Shown here one piece after another: positions 18,892 through 27,368 of a DNA stretch of 64,000 nt. A program made the translations under genes and the position numbers. The DNA lies in contig NZ_BPEV01000014.1 of NCBI RefSeq assembly GCF_019654955.1, positions 54,512 through 118,511 on the forward strand. Direction: 5' to 3'. The notes beneath the pieces were generated by a model, which worked only from the letters and a program-made list of their open reading frames with translations, was not told the DNA's origin and searched no databases. The stretch's first letter is position 1, and every line of letters starts with the position of its first letter. This DNA is from Shewanella sp. KT0246 (GTDB lineage: Bacteria > Pseudomonadota > Gammaproteobacteria > Enterobacterales > Shewanellaceae).

Positions 18892-19433
18892 GCTTTATTT
18901 ATTCCTTGGAATAACTTTATTTTGCAAAAAGACAGCCTGTATTGAATTACCCCAAAGGCTTGTTGCTTCAAACAAAATAAAATTATCGTATTATTTTAAT
19001 AAAAACACTCAAGTTCTAAGTCAACAACCCACTAAGGCTATCTGATGACATTGAGTTTAGTGAGCGAAAATATTAGTTATTTATTATTTAGGATTTGATC
19101 GAGTTAACTTTACTTTTTTTAAGCACGAATGCCTAGCAAACTTTCTCAATTCATTATCTCTGTTTTTTCGGAGCAAAAAATTAGCATAGATGATCTGAAG
19201 CGTCAGGTGATCTTGATCACACTTATCTAATTACCAGCCTTAACCCTCATCTCAAATAACAATCTTACGCCCTTAATCGTAAAAGAATTAACATCAAATC
19301 AACCTACACCCATTTTTTTAATAAAAAGATTTAATAAAAACTTAGACAAAGACCACATTATTGCAACCGTTTTAAGAATACAGTGTTCTCATTAAAGGTT
19401 AAATAAATTTTACTTTAAACATTGAGGTCAATT
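18892..19433. other. Divergent 542-base intergenic region (AGCS symporter / phosphoketolase)
   Basis: No credible gene. AT-rich, and contains one clear palindrome resembling a CRP site (19206-19221, listed separately). Promoters for both flanking genes must be here, but I could not assign -10/-35 boxes with confidence. Confidence 0.6.
19206..19221. promoter_or_regulatory. CRP-like operator between AGCS and phosphoketolase genes
   Basis: GGTGATCTTGATCACA matches the CRP consensus TGTGA-N6-TCACA at nine of ten fixed positions. It lies 213 bases before the phosphoketolase start and 315 bases before the symporter start. Either gene, or both, could be controlled. Confidence 0.5.
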
Positions 19434-21800
19434 ATGACGCATGAAAATGAAATCACGTCGCTAAAGAAATTTGTTCGAGCTACAAACTTTCTCGCCACTT
19501 CTCAAATCTACCTAAAACAAAATGTATTATTCAAAAGAGATTTGAAACACGAAGATATTAAGCCAAGACTACTTGGTCATTGGGGAACCTGCCCTGGGAT
19601 AAACTTTGTCTACGCTAACGTTAATCGCCTCATCGTCAAACATCAAAGGGACTTCATTTATCTTGTAGGTCCTGGCCATGGTTTCCCTGCAGTTCAAGCT
19701 AACTTATTTGTTGAAGGTTCATTAAGTCACTTCTATCCAGAAACCATTCCATATAATGAAGCTGGCATTGAGGATATTTGTAAAAAGTTCTCTGCAGCTT
19801 ACGGTTACCCTTCTCATGCAAACCCTGAAGCGCCGGGGCAAATTCTTGAAGGAGGTGAATTAGGTTACTCACTTTCTGTTGCTTGGGGTGCTGTACTTGA
19901 TAACCCAAATTTAATTGCGGCTTGTCTGGTAGGTGATGGTGAGTCAGAAACTGGGCCATTAGCAGCTTCATGGTATGCAAATCGTTTAGTAGACCCAGCT
20001 ACTAATGGTGCAGTACTGCCAATCGTTCACATTAATGGTTATAAAATTTCTGGCCCGACTCGAATGGGACGTATGGATCATGAAGAACTCGATCTTGAAT
20101 TCCGCGGCTTAGGCTACCACCCAATTATTGTTGATGATGAGCTTGAAGAAGATGTGTTCGTCCAAATGTCGAATGCGATGGACTTGTCTTACGAAATGAT
20201 CAACGACATTCAAACTCGTGCTCGCAATGGCGAAGATGTTTGTAAACCTCGCTGGCCTGTTATTTTAATGCGTACAGCTAAAGGTTGGACTGGTACAGCA
20301 GAACATGGCGGTAAAAAACTAGAAGGTAACTGCGAATCACATCAAGTTATCGTTAATAAGTGCGCCACTGACGCAAGTCATTTAACCGCGTTAAACGAAT
20401 GGTTAGACAGTTATAAGTTTGACGAATTGTGTGAAATCAATACTGAAGGTCAAATTACCTTTGATAAAGATATCCAATCACTTATTCCACCTAAGCACTT
20501 ATGCTGCGGTCGCCAACATTTAAGCTACGGCGGTGAAGTCGTTCGCGCTCTTGCTCAGCCTGATCTTAAAAAACTAAGTTATGGCCCTGAAACTCCTCGC
20601 GGTACTCGCGGTGTTTCAATGTATAAGATGGGCGAATGGATGCGCGATGCATTTAAATTAAACCGCGATCAACGCAACCTTCGTATTTTCAGCCCAGACG
20701 AAACATACTCTAATCAATTGCAAGCGGTCTTCGAAGAAACTGACCGTGCTTGGCAATGGCCAATAAAGAGTTGGGATCAAGACATGGCTCGTGACGGCCG
20801 TGTGATTGAGCTACTCTCAGAGAACTTACTCTTTGGTATGATGCACGGTTACACTGTCACAGGTCGCCATGCAATGTTCCCGACCTACGAAGCTTTCTCT
20901 CAAGTCGTTTCATCCATGGCTGACCAATACTGTAAATATGTATATGCAAGCCAAGGGGTTCATTTCCGTAAACCTGTACCTTCTTGTAATGTGGTGCTGT
21001 CTTCATTACTAGAGCGTCAAGATCACAATGGCTACTCTCATCAAAACCCTTCTTTCTTAGGGGCAATGCTCGAGAAACACCCTGACATTATCTCTGCGTA
21101 TTTACCAGCAGACGGCAACACCACTCTTACTTACACTGAACGTGCTTATGAAGACCGTGACAAGTTAAATATTCTCGTTGCAGGTAAAAAAGATTTACCT
21201 CAATGGCTATCACTTGATGAATCTCGCAAGCAAACCGAAGATGGTGTTATGGTGTGGGATTTCGCCTCAGACGAAAACCCAGATGTTGTACTTGCAGGTT
21301 GTGGCGATTACGTCACGCAGGAATGTATGGCTTCACTAGTACTAATTCGCGAATTACTGCCAAGAGTACGCATTCGATTTGTCAGTGTCACAGAATTAAA
21401 CAGTAATGGTCTAGGTAGCCGAGATTTCCAAGCAAAACCTTGGATGATGGATGAAATCTTTACCGAAGATAAAGGCGTAGTATTTAACTATCATGGCTAC
21501 CCTAATACGATTAAGAAGCTCGTATTTGACTATAAAGGTAGCCGCCGTTTCCGAATTAAAGGTTATGAAGAAGAAGGTTCAACAACCACACCATTCGATA
21601 TGGGCGTTCGAAATGGCACATCACGCTATCATTTAGTGATTGATATGGCATACAAACTGTTCCAACAAGGTGTTATTGATGAAACTCAGCATGTGGCTAT
21701 CACTACTGATATGTTGCAGCGATTAGTTGAGCACCGTAACTACATCAAAGCAAATGGTGTTGACCCACAAGAGATTGAAAACTGGGTCTGGACTCGTTAA
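19434..21800 (+). CDS. xfp: Xylulose-5-P / fructose-6-P phosphoketolase
   Basis: 788 aa, thiamine-diphosphate enzyme that splits xylulose 5-P (and/or fructose 6-P) with phosphate into acetyl-P and glyceraldehyde 3-P (erythrose 4-P). Motifs: GPGHGFPAVQANL, EGGELGYSLSVAWGA, and the ThDP site VGDGESETGPLAASW. Start ATG 19434 is chosen because TTGAGGT precedes it; a TTG 12 bases upstream is part of that ribosome site. Monocistronic, with a strong terminator. No acetate kinase is adjacent, so acetyl-P would feed the general Pta-AckA pool. Together with tal and pgi nearby it suggests sugar-phosphate handling. Which ketose is preferred cannot be told. Confidence 0.95.
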   Translation: MTHENEITSLKKFVRATNFLATSQIYLKQNVLFKRDLKHEDIKPRLLGHWGTCPGINFVYANVNRLIVKHQRDFIYLVGPGHGFPAVQANLFVEGSLSHFYPETIPYNEAGIEDICKKFSAAYGYPSHANPEAPGQILEGGELGYSLSVAWGAVLDNPNLIAACLVGDGESETGPLAASWYANRLVDPATNGAVLPIVHINGYKISGPTRMGRMDHEELDLEFRGLGYHPIIVDDELEEDVFVQMSNAMDLSYEMINDIQTRARNGEDVCKPRWPVILMRTAKGWTGTAEHGGKKLEGNCESHQVIVNKCATDASHLTALNEWLDSYKFDELCEINTEGQITFDKDIQSLIPPKHLCCGRQHLSYGGEVVRALAQPDLKKLSYGPETPRGTRGVSMYKMGEWMRDAFKLNRDQRNLRIFSPDETYSNQLQAVFEETDRAWQWPIKSWDQDMARDGRVIELLSENLLFGMMHGYTVTGRHAMFPTYEAFSQVVSSMADQYCKYVYASQGVHFRKPVPSCNVVLSSLLERQDHNGYSHQNPSFLGAMLEKHPDIISAYLPADGNTTLTYTERAYEDRDKLNILVAGKKDLPQWLSLDESRKQTEDGVMVWDFASDENPDVVLAGCGDYVTQECMASLVLIRELLPRVRIRFVSVTELNSNGLGSRDFQAKPWMMDEIFTEDKGVVFNYHGYPNTIKKLVFDYKGSRRFRIKGYEEEGSTTTPFDMGVRNGTSRYHLVIDMAYKLFQQGVIDETQHVAITTDMLQRLVEHRNYIKANGVDPQEIENWVWTR

Positions 21801-21830
21801 CTGAGATTATCAATACACATTCGATTAAAT

Positions 21831-21855
21831 AAAAAGCGCCCTAGGGCGCTTTTTT
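21831..21855 (+). terminator. Terminator of phosphoketolase gene
   Basis: AGCGCCC / GGGCGCT stem with A4 and T6 flanks. Confidence 0.93.
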
Positions 21856-22030
21856 AATGCCTTAAACGCCCGCATAAAAACCAAATAAACAACATCAGCA
21901 CAACTTAAATAACAAAGACATTCTAATTAATAGAAACATTAATCTTTCTTACTATGGAAAACCATTGAATTTACGACGATAATTACGTTGCTGACAAAAG
22001 CATAATAGGAACACCACATAAGCGTCAGCG

Positions 22031-22062
22031 ACGCATGTAACAAACTATTAACTTGCATGCGT
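22031..22062 (+). promoter_or_regulatory. Stem-loop in the 5' leader of the OmpA-like gene
   Basis: ACGCATGTAA pairs with TTGCATGCGT (ten pairs, one G-U) around a 12-base loop. It stops just before the GGTGGAG ribosome site and has no T tract, so it is not a terminator. Leader hairpins are known to stabilise ompA mRNA in enterics; the same role here is inference. Confidence 0.5.
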
Positions 22063-22082
22063 TATGGTGGAGTAAAATAACA

Positions 22083-23198
22083 ATGGACTTATACATGATG
22101 AAGAACACATTAAAAGTAGTATTACTCACCTCTATGTTACCTTTTGCTGCTTCAGCAGAACAAGAGCTAACACCGTGGTACGTAGGTGGTGGTTTAGGTA
22201 TTAATAACTATGAACCTAACTGCGATCAGAAAACAATGAAAGTTTGCGGTGAAGATGACCCATATGCATGGGATGTTTTCGGTGGTTACTTATTTAACGA
22301 TTACTTTGGTGTCGAGCTAGGCTACCGTGACTTAGGTCGCGCAGAATGGACCGACTACAGCAACAAACGTAACGATGTTGGCGCTAGAGGCATGACGTTA
22401 GGTTTAGCAGCATTTTTACCTATTAGCGAAAAGTGGAGTTTTTCAGCTGAAGCTGGTGCAATGAACTACCTTATTTCTAATAAGAAAAACTATAATACTG
22501 AATATTATAGTGACAGCGGCATAGCACCTTATGTTGGTGTTGGCTTTGGTTACAACTTTACCCAAAATCTAAAGCTACAAGCTAAATATCGTCGTTATGA
22601 AAACCTAGATGATGATAAATACAATACGCTCGATATGGAAAGTAACTATTGGGGACTTGAACTTAGCTACCGCTTCGGCGTAGATAAGCCAGCACCTGTC
22701 GTTGCTCCCGTTGTTGCTGCACCAATAGATTCAGATAATGATGGTGTAACAGATGATTTAGATAAATGCCCTGATACACCTTCGACCCATAAAGTTGATG
22801 CACAAGGTTGTACTATTTATGAAGACGCACCAATTTCTTCACGCTTAGAAGGCCTATTATTCGATAATGATTCTGCAGTTTTAAAACCTGAATCAAAACC
22901 GCGTATGGACAAAGCAGCGAAGTACTTAAAAGACAACCCACATACATCAGTGGTTATTGAAGGGCATGCCTCGCACGTTGGTAATTCTGATTACAATATG
23001 GAATTATCAGAGAAACGAGCTCAAGCAGTTGTAGATGCACTAGTTAATGACTACGGTATTGATGCTACTCGTTTAAAAGCTGTTGGATTTGGTGAAGATC
23101 GCCCAATCATAGAAGGCACTTCAGCGGAAGCTAACAAGCAAAACCGTCGTATTGAAGCTGTAGTCAGTGGTGCAGAAAAGCGTCCTGTACTAAAATAA
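22083..23198 (+). CDS. OmpA-family outer membrane protein
   Basis: About 371 aa. Signal peptide (KVVLLTSMLPFAASA/EQ), an eight-stranded beta-barrel domain of about 190 residues with alternating aromatic strands ending in a YRFG strand, a short thrombospondin type 3 calcium repeat (DSDNDGVTDDLDKCPDTP), then an OmpA C-terminal domain (EGHASHVGNSDYNMELSEKR) that binds peptidoglycan. The start could be ATG 22083 (MDLYMMKN), or the ATG codons at 22095 or 22098 (MMKNTLK, MKNTLK); GGAG lies ten bases before the first. The barrel and calcium linker are typical of OprF/OmpA porins in Shewanella and Vibrio. Monocistronic with its own terminator. Confidence 0.93.
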   Translation: MDLYMMKNTLKVVLLTSMLPFAASAEQELTPWYVGGGLGINNYEPNCDQKTMKVCGEDDPYAWDVFGGYLFNDYFGVELGYRDLGRAEWTDYSNKRNDVGARGMTLGLAAFLPISEKWSFSAEAGAMNYLISNKKNYNTEYYSDSGIAPYVGVGFGYNFTQNLKLQAKYRRYENLDDDKYNTLDMESNYWGLELSYRFGVDKPAPVVAPVVAAPIDSDNDGVTDDLDKCPDTPSTHKVDAQGCTIYEDAPISSRLEGLLFDNDSAVLKPESKPRMDKAAKYLKDNPHTSVVIEGHASHVGNSDYNMELSEKRAQAVVDALVNDYGIDATRLKAVGFGEDRPIIEGTSAEANKQNRRIEAVVSGAEKRPVLK

Positions 23199-23230
23199 AA
23201 TACAATAAGTACTAAGCTTAATTGAAATAA

Positions 23231-23258
23231 TAAAGTCGCTGCTTGCAGCGACTTTTTA
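23231..23258 (+). terminator. Terminator of OmpA-like gene
   Basis: AAGTCGCTGC / GCAGCGACTT, ten-base perfect stem with T5. Confidence 0.94.
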
Positions 23259-23318
23259 TTTTAAAACTTTCATTTGAATTTTAACAAACAGAATAAAGAA
23301 ACCCTTACAACCACAAGG

Positions 23319-23334
23319 TTGTTATCGGTAACAA
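23319..23334. promoter_or_regulatory. GntR/LacI-type palindrome upstream of tal
   Basis: TTGTTATCGGTAACAA, a near-perfect inverted repeat. On the other strand TGTTACCGATAACA is close to the enteric gluconate repressor operator (TGTTACC-GTAACA type). It lies about 190 bases before tal. The regulator is not identified; only sequence similarity is claimed. Confidence 0.4.
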
Positions 23335-23429
23335 TTTTTTTAACAAGCGGGTGAATTTGTTAAATAACTAAAGAATCAGATATTAAATAACAAGTTTTTC
23401 CGTTAAAACGCTCTAAATGGCAATTTTTA

Positions 23430-23444
23430 TGTAATTTTTTTACA
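23430..23444. promoter_or_regulatory. HexR-like operator upstream of tal-pgi
   Basis: TGTAATTTTTTTACA matches the HexR consensus TGTAATWWWATTACA at all but one position. HexR controls central sugar catabolism in Shewanella and relatives, which fits the adjacent tal and pgi genes. It ends 82 bases before the tal ATG. Poly-T content raises the chance of a fortuitous match. Confidence 0.55.
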
Positions 23445-23526
23445 AAAATTGTTGGAAAATACAGTAAAATCGCTTCTAATAACCGCACTGAACAAAATAA
23501 CTTTGTTACTTGAGAGGGAAATTTCC

Positions 23527-24480
23527 ATGGCGAACACGTTAGCTCAACTTAAAGCACTAACAACCATTGTTGCAGACACTGGCGACATCGAAGCAATTAA
23601 ACGTTACCAACCTGAAGATGCGACCACCAACCCTTCTCTGATCCTAAAAGCAGCACAAATTCCAGAATATGCACCTCTAATTGATGACGCCATTGCATGG
23701 GCAAAAGGCCAATCAAGTGATGTTGCACAACAAGTTGAAGATGCTGGCGATAAATTAGCGGTCAATATTGGCGTGGAAATTTTAAAAATTGTTCCTGGCC
23801 GTATTTCAACAGAAGTTGACGCACGTCTTTCGTTTGACAAAGCAGGTTCAATTGAAAAAGCGCACAAGCTTATTCAGCTATATAAAGAAGCTGGCATCGA
23901 TAAATCTCGTATCCTGATTAAACTGGCTTCTACTTGGGAAGGTATTTGCGCAGCAAAGCAATTAGAACAAGAAGGCATTAATTGTAACTTAACTTTATTA
24001 TTCAGCTTTGCCCAAGCACGCGCGTGTGCTGAAGCTGGCGTTTACCTAATTTCACCATTCGTTGGTCGTATTTTAGATTGGTATAAAAAAGATACAGGCC
24101 AAGATTATACAGCAGAAACTGACCCTGGCGTTGTATCAGTGACAGACATTTATGATTACTACAAACGTCATGGATATAGCACTGTCGTTATGGGTGCAAG
24201 TTTCCGTAATATCGGTGAAATTATCGAGCTTGCGGGTTGTGACCGTCTTACAATTGGTCCTGCATTACTTGAAGAACTAGCTAACAGTGATGTAGCAATC
24301 ACGCAAAAGCTTAAGCCTGCAACATCAATCAAAGCTGCGCCAACGCCGCTAACTGAAGCACAGTTCCGCTGGGAATATAACCAAGACCCTATGGCAGTTG
24401 ATAAACTTGCTGAAGGTATTCGAAACTTTGCCATTGACCAAGGAAAATTAGAGGTCATGTTAAACGAGAAACTTGGCTAA
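23527..24480 (+). CDS. tal: Transaldolase
   Basis: 317 aa, identical in length to E. coli TalB. ATG 23527 follows GAGAGGGAAA. Motifs: [10 protein letters not shown] near the N-terminus and the Schiff-base lysine region [13 protein letters not shown]. Moves dihydroxyacetone units between sugar phosphates in the non-oxidative pentose phosphate pathway, cytosolic. Only 25 bases separate it from pgi, so the two form an operon linking the pentose pathway to fructose-6-P. HexR-like and GntR-like sites lie upstream. Confidence 0.97.
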   Translation: MANTLAQLKALTTIVADTGDIEAIKRYQPEDATTNPSLILKAAQIPEYAPLIDDAIAWAKGQSSDVAQQVEDAGDKLAVNIGVEILKIVPGRISTEVDARLSFDKAGSIEKAHKLIQLYKEAGIDKSRILIKLASTWEGICAAKQLEQEGINCNLTLLFSFAQARACAEAGVYLISPFVGRILDWYKKDTGQDYTAETDPGVVSVTDIYDYYKRHGYSTVVMGASFRNIGEIIELAGCDRLTIGPALLEELANSDVAITQKLKPATSIKAAPTPLTEAQFRWEYNQDPMAVDKLAEGIRNFAIDQGKLEVMLNEKLG

Positions 24481-24505
24481 ATCCAAATTCAATGGAGTGA
24501 TTTGC

Positions 24506-26143
24506 ATGACACATTTAACTCAGAGTAATACCTGGCAGCAGTTATCTCAAAATGCAGCAGCATTACCACATATGCGTGAATTATTTGCCCAAAACCCTTC
24601 GAGATTTGAGCAATTAAGTGTTAAAGATTGCGGTTTGTTATTAGATTATTCTAAAAACCGAGTTGATGATGAAACCCTAAGCTTACTCTTTAAACTAGCT
24701 AAAGAAGCTGATTTAAGTAATAAAATTGCCGCTATGTTTAACGGCGATATTATTAACAATACTGAAGGACGCGCAGTACTGCATACGGCACTTCGCAGTA
24801 AGCCTGAGCAAGTCATCATGGCTGAAGGCAATAATATTGTTCCTGAAGTTCAGCAAACTTTAGCTAAGATGGCACAGTTTGTTGAATCAGTACAACAAGG
24901 CGAATGGAAAGGCTATACCGGTAAAACCATTACAGACATCGTCAGTATTGGTATTGGCGGCTCTTTCTTAGGTCCTAAGATTGTTTCACAGGCACTTCGA
25001 CCATACTGGGTTAAAGGTCTAAATTGTCATTTCGTTGCCAATGTTGATGCTAGCTCTATTTGTGAAAAGTTAAAGAATTTAGACGCTGAAACAACCTTAT
25101 TTGTGATGTCTTCTAAGTCATTTGGCACTCAAGAAACATTAACAAACACCTTAAGCGCAAAAGAGTGGTTTTTAGCAAATGGCGGCTTACAAACTGACGT
25201 TGCTAAGCATTTTGTCGCAGTAACTTCAAACGTTGCTAAGGCCACAGAGTTTGGTATTGATGCTACAAACATCTTCCCTATGTGGGACTGGGTTGGCGGC
25301 CGTTATTCATTATGGTCAGCAATTGGTTTACCTATCGCGCTTCTTGTGGGAATGGATAACTTCAAGCAATTGCTTGATGGTGCTCACCAAATGGATAACC
25401 ATTTTGCCAATACACCGCTGGAGCAAAACATGCCTGTCATTATGGGCATGATGTCAGTATTGTACGGCAACTTCCATAATGCTCAGTCACATGTTGTACT
25501 GACCTACGATCATTACCTGCGTGGTTTACCAGCTTACTTCCAGCAACTTGATATGGAAAGTAACGGAAAATCGGTCATGTTAGATGGCACTGAAGTCGAT
25601 TTCAGCACAGGGCCTGTCATTTGGGGCGGTGAAGGCACCAATGGCCAACATGCTTACCATCAGTTATTGCATCAAGGAACTGCATTAATTCCTGCTGATT
25701 TCATTATGCCACTGCAAAGTCACAATCCATTAGGCGAGCATCATAATCAACTTGCATCAAACTGCTTTGGCCAAACGCAAGCATTAATGCAAGGCCGAAC
25801 TTTTGATGAAGCATTAGCAGAGTTATCAGGTAAAGACTTACCTGATTCTGATAAAACGCTTATTTCGCAACATAAAGTGATGACAGGTAATAAACCAAGC
25901 AATACGTTATTAATGGATAAACTGACTCCAACTACTTTAGGATCACTCATTGCCCTTTATGAGCATAGAACCTTCGTTCAAGGTGCTATATGGCAAATAA
26001 ATTCGTTTGACCAATGGGGTGTAGAGTTAGGCAAATTACTTGGAAATGATGTACTGGACCGGATTGGCGCTGAAAGTGCGGCAACTGAGTTAGATTCTTC
26101 TAGTAATGCATTAATTAATTTGTATCGACAAGGTCAGATATAA
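24506..26143 (+). CDS. pgi: Glucose-6-phosphate isomerase
   Basis: 545 aa. ATG 24506 with TGGAGTG seven bases upstream; a longer in-frame reading exists but would overlap tal. Family signatures: [47 protein letters not shown] and MESNGKS. Interconverts glucose-6-P and fructose-6-P. Second gene of the tal-pgi operon, ended by a strong terminator seven bases after the stop. Confidence 0.97.
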   Translation: MTHLTQSNTWQQLSQNAAALPHMRELFAQNPSRFEQLSVKDCGLLLDYSKNRVDDETLSLLFKLAKEADLSNKIAAMFNGDIINNTEGRAVLHTALRSKPEQVIMAEGNNIVPEVQQTLAKMAQFVESVQQGEWKGYTGKTITDIVSIGIGGSFLGPKIVSQALRPYWVKGLNCHFVANVDASSICEKLKNLDAETTLFVMSSKSFGTQETLTNTLSAKEWFLANGGLQTDVAKHFVAVTSNVAKATEFGIDATNIFPMWDWVGGRYSLWSAIGLPIALLVGMDNFKQLLDGAHQMDNHFANTPLEQNMPVIMGMMSVLYGNFHNAQSHVVLTYDHYLRGLPAYFQQLDMESNGKSVMLDGTEVDFSTGPVIWGGEGTNGQHAYHQLLHQGTALIPADFIMPLQSHNPLGEHHNQLASNCFGQTQALMQGRTFDEALAELSGKDLPDSDKTLISQHKVMTGNKPSNTLLMDKLTPTTLGSLIALYEHRTFVQGAIWQINSFDQWGVELGKLLGNDVLDRIGAESAATELDSSSNALINLYRQGQI

Positions 26144-26150
26144 ACACTAA

Positions 26151-26176
26151 AAAAGCCAGCGCAAGCTGGCTTTTTT
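26151..26176 (+). terminator. Terminator of tal-pgi
   Basis: AAGCCAGC-GCAA-GCTGGCTT with a T6 tail. Confidence 0.94.
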
Positions 26177-26233
26177 ATTAGCACTTCAATCAACTCGGTA
26201 GCACAAATCTCTAAATAGTCCAGTTAACCTTCA

Positions 26234-26255
26234 TTAACTTGTCAGCTCAAGTTAA
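26234..26255. promoter_or_regulatory. Eight-base inverted repeat upstream of the DUF3545 gene
   Basis: TTAACTTG and CAAGTTAA are perfect arms separated by six bases. A third GTTAAC occurs just upstream. There is no T tract, so it is more like an operator than a terminator. Regulator unknown. Confidence 0.4.
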
Positions 26256-26270
26256 CAAAAATGAAACATA

Positions 26271-26286
26271 GCTATTGCACAATAGC
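26271..26286. promoter_or_regulatory. Palindrome overlapping a possible -35 box of the DUF3545 gene
   Basis: GCTATTGCACAATAGC is a perfect inverted repeat with a two-base centre. The TTGCAC inside it could act as a -35 element, with GATACT 16 bases downstream as a weak -10. A repressor bound here would block that promoter. Inference only. Confidence 0.42.
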
Positions 26287-26342
26287 GAAGAAATATGATA
26301 CTTATTTGCATAGAGACATCATAATAACAAGGGAGGTTTACC

Positions 26343-26528
26343 ATGGATCGTTTAGACTATGGTGGTGCGCTAGACCAAGTTGTTGAAAGACCAACTCGCT
26401 CAAAAAGCTCAAATAAAAAACGTAAATGGCGGGAGATAGAAGCGTTAAAGGACAAACAGCGTCTACTCAAAGAACTTCAAGACATCGATACTAGTTTTGA
26501 TTTTGATTTTGAAACAATGCCTCTTTAG
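26343..26528 (+). CDS. DUF3545 family small protein
   Basis: 61 aa, very good ribosome site (GGGAGGT, seven bases from the ATG). The central RKWREIEALKDKQRLLKELQDID is the DUF3545 core: charged, helical and coiled-coil-like. The N-terminal half is basic and the C-terminus acidic (FDFDFETM). No signal peptide, no membrane segment. Function is not known to me. Single gene with its own terminator and two palindromes upstream, which suggests regulated expression. Confidence 0.9.
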   Translation: MDRLDYGGALDQVVERPTRSKSSNKKRKWREIEALKDKQRLLKELQDIDTSFDFDFETMPL

Positions 26529-26570
26529 GTATTAATGACTAATTGAATAGTTATTCAAATTTCAAAATAA

Positions 26571-26595
26571 AAAAGAGCGCCTTTGGCGCTCTTTT
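26571..26595 (+). terminator. Terminator of the DUF3545 gene
   Basis: AAAGAGCGCC-TTT-GGCGCTCTTT, with A and T tracts on both sides; it probably also ends the convergent hemerythrin gene. Confidence 0.93.
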
Positions 26596-26613
26596 TGTAT
26601 CTAAAATGTTAAA

Positions 26614-27168
26614 TCACCTTTTATCTACATGTGAAATATGCTCTTTTAACTCTTCGAATATAGTTTCATCATTATCACTAAATAATGGATCTTCAACTAA
26701 TTGCTTTTCACACTGAGATTTAATCGCTTGCCAATCTTCAGCTTGAAGTTGTTTGGCAAATAAAGGAAACAACTCGGTCTCTTCATATTCCATATGCTTT
26801 TGTTGAATTTCTACATAGGCTTGTAGATCTGTGACTAGCTTCTCTCTAGAAATCACTACATCTGATAAAATCAAATTCAAGCTATACATTAAGGCGCCAG
26901 AATATTCAGCAAGTCGGCTATGTTCTTCATGCAATTGGGTATTACAAGGACTTGAAAACTTTTTCACAAAGTAATCGTATGTAATGTCTTCTAAAGGGTG
27001 ATGGCTATGTTCAGCATAGACTTGCATATACTCTACAACGTCTCTTATCAAGGCAAAGTTTACTGCTTCACCTTCTGACAGCTTAATGTTTTTCTTAGCT
27101 AATACATCAAGCAAAATAGCAATATGCTTATGATCATTCATAAGCCTTTTCAGTATCATCTTATCCAT
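26614..27168 (-). CDS. Hemerythrin HHE-domain protein
   Basis: 184 aa. Four-helix hemerythrin pattern with diiron ligands: HKH near residue 14, YAEHSHHPLED, LHEEHSRL and KHMEYEETELFPLF. Start ATG 27168 is chosen because GAAGGA lies about nine bases upstream; earlier in-frame starts are before that site. Cytosolic; such proteins bind oxygen or NO or handle iron. Resembles the long single-domain regulators seen beside nitrosative stress genes, but no such neighbour is here. Faces the DUF3545 gene. Confidence 0.87.
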   Translation of the reverse strand: MDKMILKRLMNDHKHIAILLDVLAKKNIKLSEGEAVNFALIRDVVEYMQVYAEHSHHPLEDITYDYFVKKFSSPCNTQLHEEHSRLAEYSGALMYSLNLILSDVVISREKLVTDLQAYVEIQQKHMEYEETELFPLFAKQLQAEDWQAIKSQCEKQLVEDPLFSDNDETIFEELKEHISHVDKR

Positions 27169-27244
27169 TATCACCATTCCTTCACGTATAAAGATTAAGC
27201 AAACATTGAATATATCCAATCTACACTAGTGCTATTAATGATGT

Positions 27245-27260
27245 TATGACGAAGATCATA
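27245..27260. promoter_or_regulatory. CRP/FNR-like palindrome before the hemerythrin gene
   Basis: TATGACGAAGATCATA is an inverted repeat with the 5-6-5 spacing of CRP-family sites, but the arms (TATGA/TCATA) match neither CRP nor FNR exactly. It lies about 77 bases upstream of the start. Weak candidate. Confidence 0.3.
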
Positions 27261-27316
27261 AAATTATAAATTGTCAAAAAAGTGATTTAAAACAATGACG
27301 AACAAAATTGCAGTAA

Positions 27317-27342
27317 TAAAAAAGCACCCAAAGGTGCTTTCT
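27317..27342 (-). terminator. Terminator of thrABC
   Basis: AAAGCACC / GGTGCTTT with a T-rich minus-strand tail, 27 bases after the thrC stop. Confidence 0.88.
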
Positions 27343-27368
27343 ATACTCACAAATAGAACGACAAATGA

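Noticed and set aside
18860..19045. 61-codon plus-strand frame across the AGCS symporter start
   Set aside because: No ribosome site, mostly in AT-rich intergenic DNA, no similarity seen.
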